Assembly (NCBI GenBank): GCA_910592205.1
Contig: CAJVPJ010000076.1
Coordinates: 1 to 48,414 of the forward strand
Reading direction: 5' to 3'
Length of the DNA stretch: 48,414 bases
DNA from: Paraglomus occultum
Taxonomy: Eukaryota > Glomeromycota > Glomeromycetes > Paraglomerales > Paraglomeraceae
The notes beneath the pieces are model-generated. The model was not told where the DNA came from, made no database searches, and worked only from the letters and a program-made list of their open reading frames with translations. Both the position numbers and the translations under genes were made by a program. Positions 47,613 through 48,414 of this stretch are shown here, in pieces. Within the stretch, counting starts at the first letter, position 1. Every line of letters starts with the position of its first letter.

Positions 47613-48414
47613 AGTAACTAATCTCGTTTATTATATTGTTTACAAAAAAAATATAAATATAAACAATATATGCGCGTTTTACAACGAGTTAGACTACTTA
47701 TTTTATTACGTCGAAAAAAAAAATTCAATATTGTGAGTATCACATGTTATGTAACACAACATTGCATCCTCCATTACGCTAGCATTTGGTAACCACATCT
47801 AAAAAAAATTGTCATCTTAGCATGCAGTAATTTTTTACCATCAAAAAACGATACGCTTATGAATACAAAAAATTATCGCCGAACTTAATTATTTTTTTAT
47901 ACAAAGAAATATAAAAATTGTGAATATAATATTGACAATATACAATTCGCTAACTAAAAGTCTTTATCGTAATCATGCAAACATATAAACACAAGCCTTA
48001 TTTAACAGATACTTTCTGTTTCACTCTATTGCACCAAAAAATTTGCTTTGACATTATGTCTCACAACATACTGAATATATGCTCATTGCTGACGATGAAG
48101 AAATTGGTAATTTTTCTAATTTAATTGTACCATTGTACACATTTTTACCTGACGCTTTTAACAAACGTTACCACCCGCGCGTACAAAATAATCAATTTCT
48201 AAACTGTCGCTTTGACTTAATTTGCACATCTTCCAAATAATACGTGGGGCGGTTGAAAAGTTTTGATCGTCTAATTTTTACTCAAAAAGGAAATTTTGTA
48301 AAAAAAATTTAAGCCAATAAAAATAAAGTGCAAGTTCGGAGCTTCTCCTGAAAAAAAAACTCCATTGCAATTAGTTTGTTAGTTTGTGAGAAAATTAATT
48401 TCAAAAACCTGATA
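47613..48414. other. AT-rich DNA at the right edge
   Basis: Presumably includes the 5' flank of the transposase relic. No ORF, repeat pair or RNA gene recognised. Confidence 0.45.

Overview
The window looks like AT-rich nuclear DNA of an arbuscular mycorrhizal fungus (Glomeromycotina). Three things point there. Two multi-exon kinase-like genes carry the zinc-ribbon / 'WTSGN..ID' / 'EWIPF' leader typical of the expanded TKL-like kinases of Rhizophagus and relatives. Two spliced methyltransferases and a secreted ML-domain protein are of types common in these fungi. Gene density is low, introns are mostly 60-170 nt with GT...AG ends, and decayed Tc1/mariner elements and MITEs are scattered through. 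The genus cannot be fixed from sequence alone. No bacterial operons, CRISPR arrays, rRNA or convincing tRNA genes were seen.

Layout. 1-7.3 kb: the end of a TA-flanked DNA element and mostly unassigned DNA, with one possible secreted-protein exon behind a TATA box (2.5-2.9 kb). 7.4-7.95 kb (-): a 101-aa two-repeat Myb/SANT gene in four exons, two of them micro-exons. 12.4-12.9 kb: a decayed LINE-type C-terminus. 13.9-14.2 kb (-): a broken kinase N-lobe. 15.6-18.2 kb (+): a kinase-like gene whose catalytic Asp and DFG-type Gly are replaced. 19.5-20.4 kb: a broken Tc1/mariner transposase and a MITE fragment. 22.1-22.6 kb (-): a secreted ML-domain protein. 23.4-24.8 kb: two uncertain coding stretches. 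25.7-28.8 kb (-): the apparently active kinase paralogue. 29.7-29.9 kb: a MITE. 32.7-34.3 kb (+) and 36.8-38.1 kb (-): two paralogous class I SAM methyltransferases, tail to tail. 35.5-36.2 kb: another Tc1 scrap and a minisatellite. 40.8-41.0 kb: a MITE with clear TIRs and a 4-bp target duplication. 43.5-44.5 kb: a four-exon unrecognised gene behind a perfect 24-bp palindrome. 44.9-45.1 kb: a pogo-like MITE. 46.6-47.6 kb (-): a nearly complete Tc1/mariner transposase with two frameshifts.

The most interesting content is the kinase pair. Both proteins appear to be chains of degenerate kinase N-lobes separated by zinc ribbons, ending in one full kinase domain. In the part that can be read clearly, phase-0 introns fall at the same structural point of successive N-lobes, which suggests growth by exon duplication. 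One copy keeps the catalytic residues and the other does not. Both the kinase pair and the methyltransferase pair are inverted tail-to-tail paralogues, so local inverted duplication seems to have shaped this region. Exon models were built by eye from splice signals and phase, without RNA evidence.
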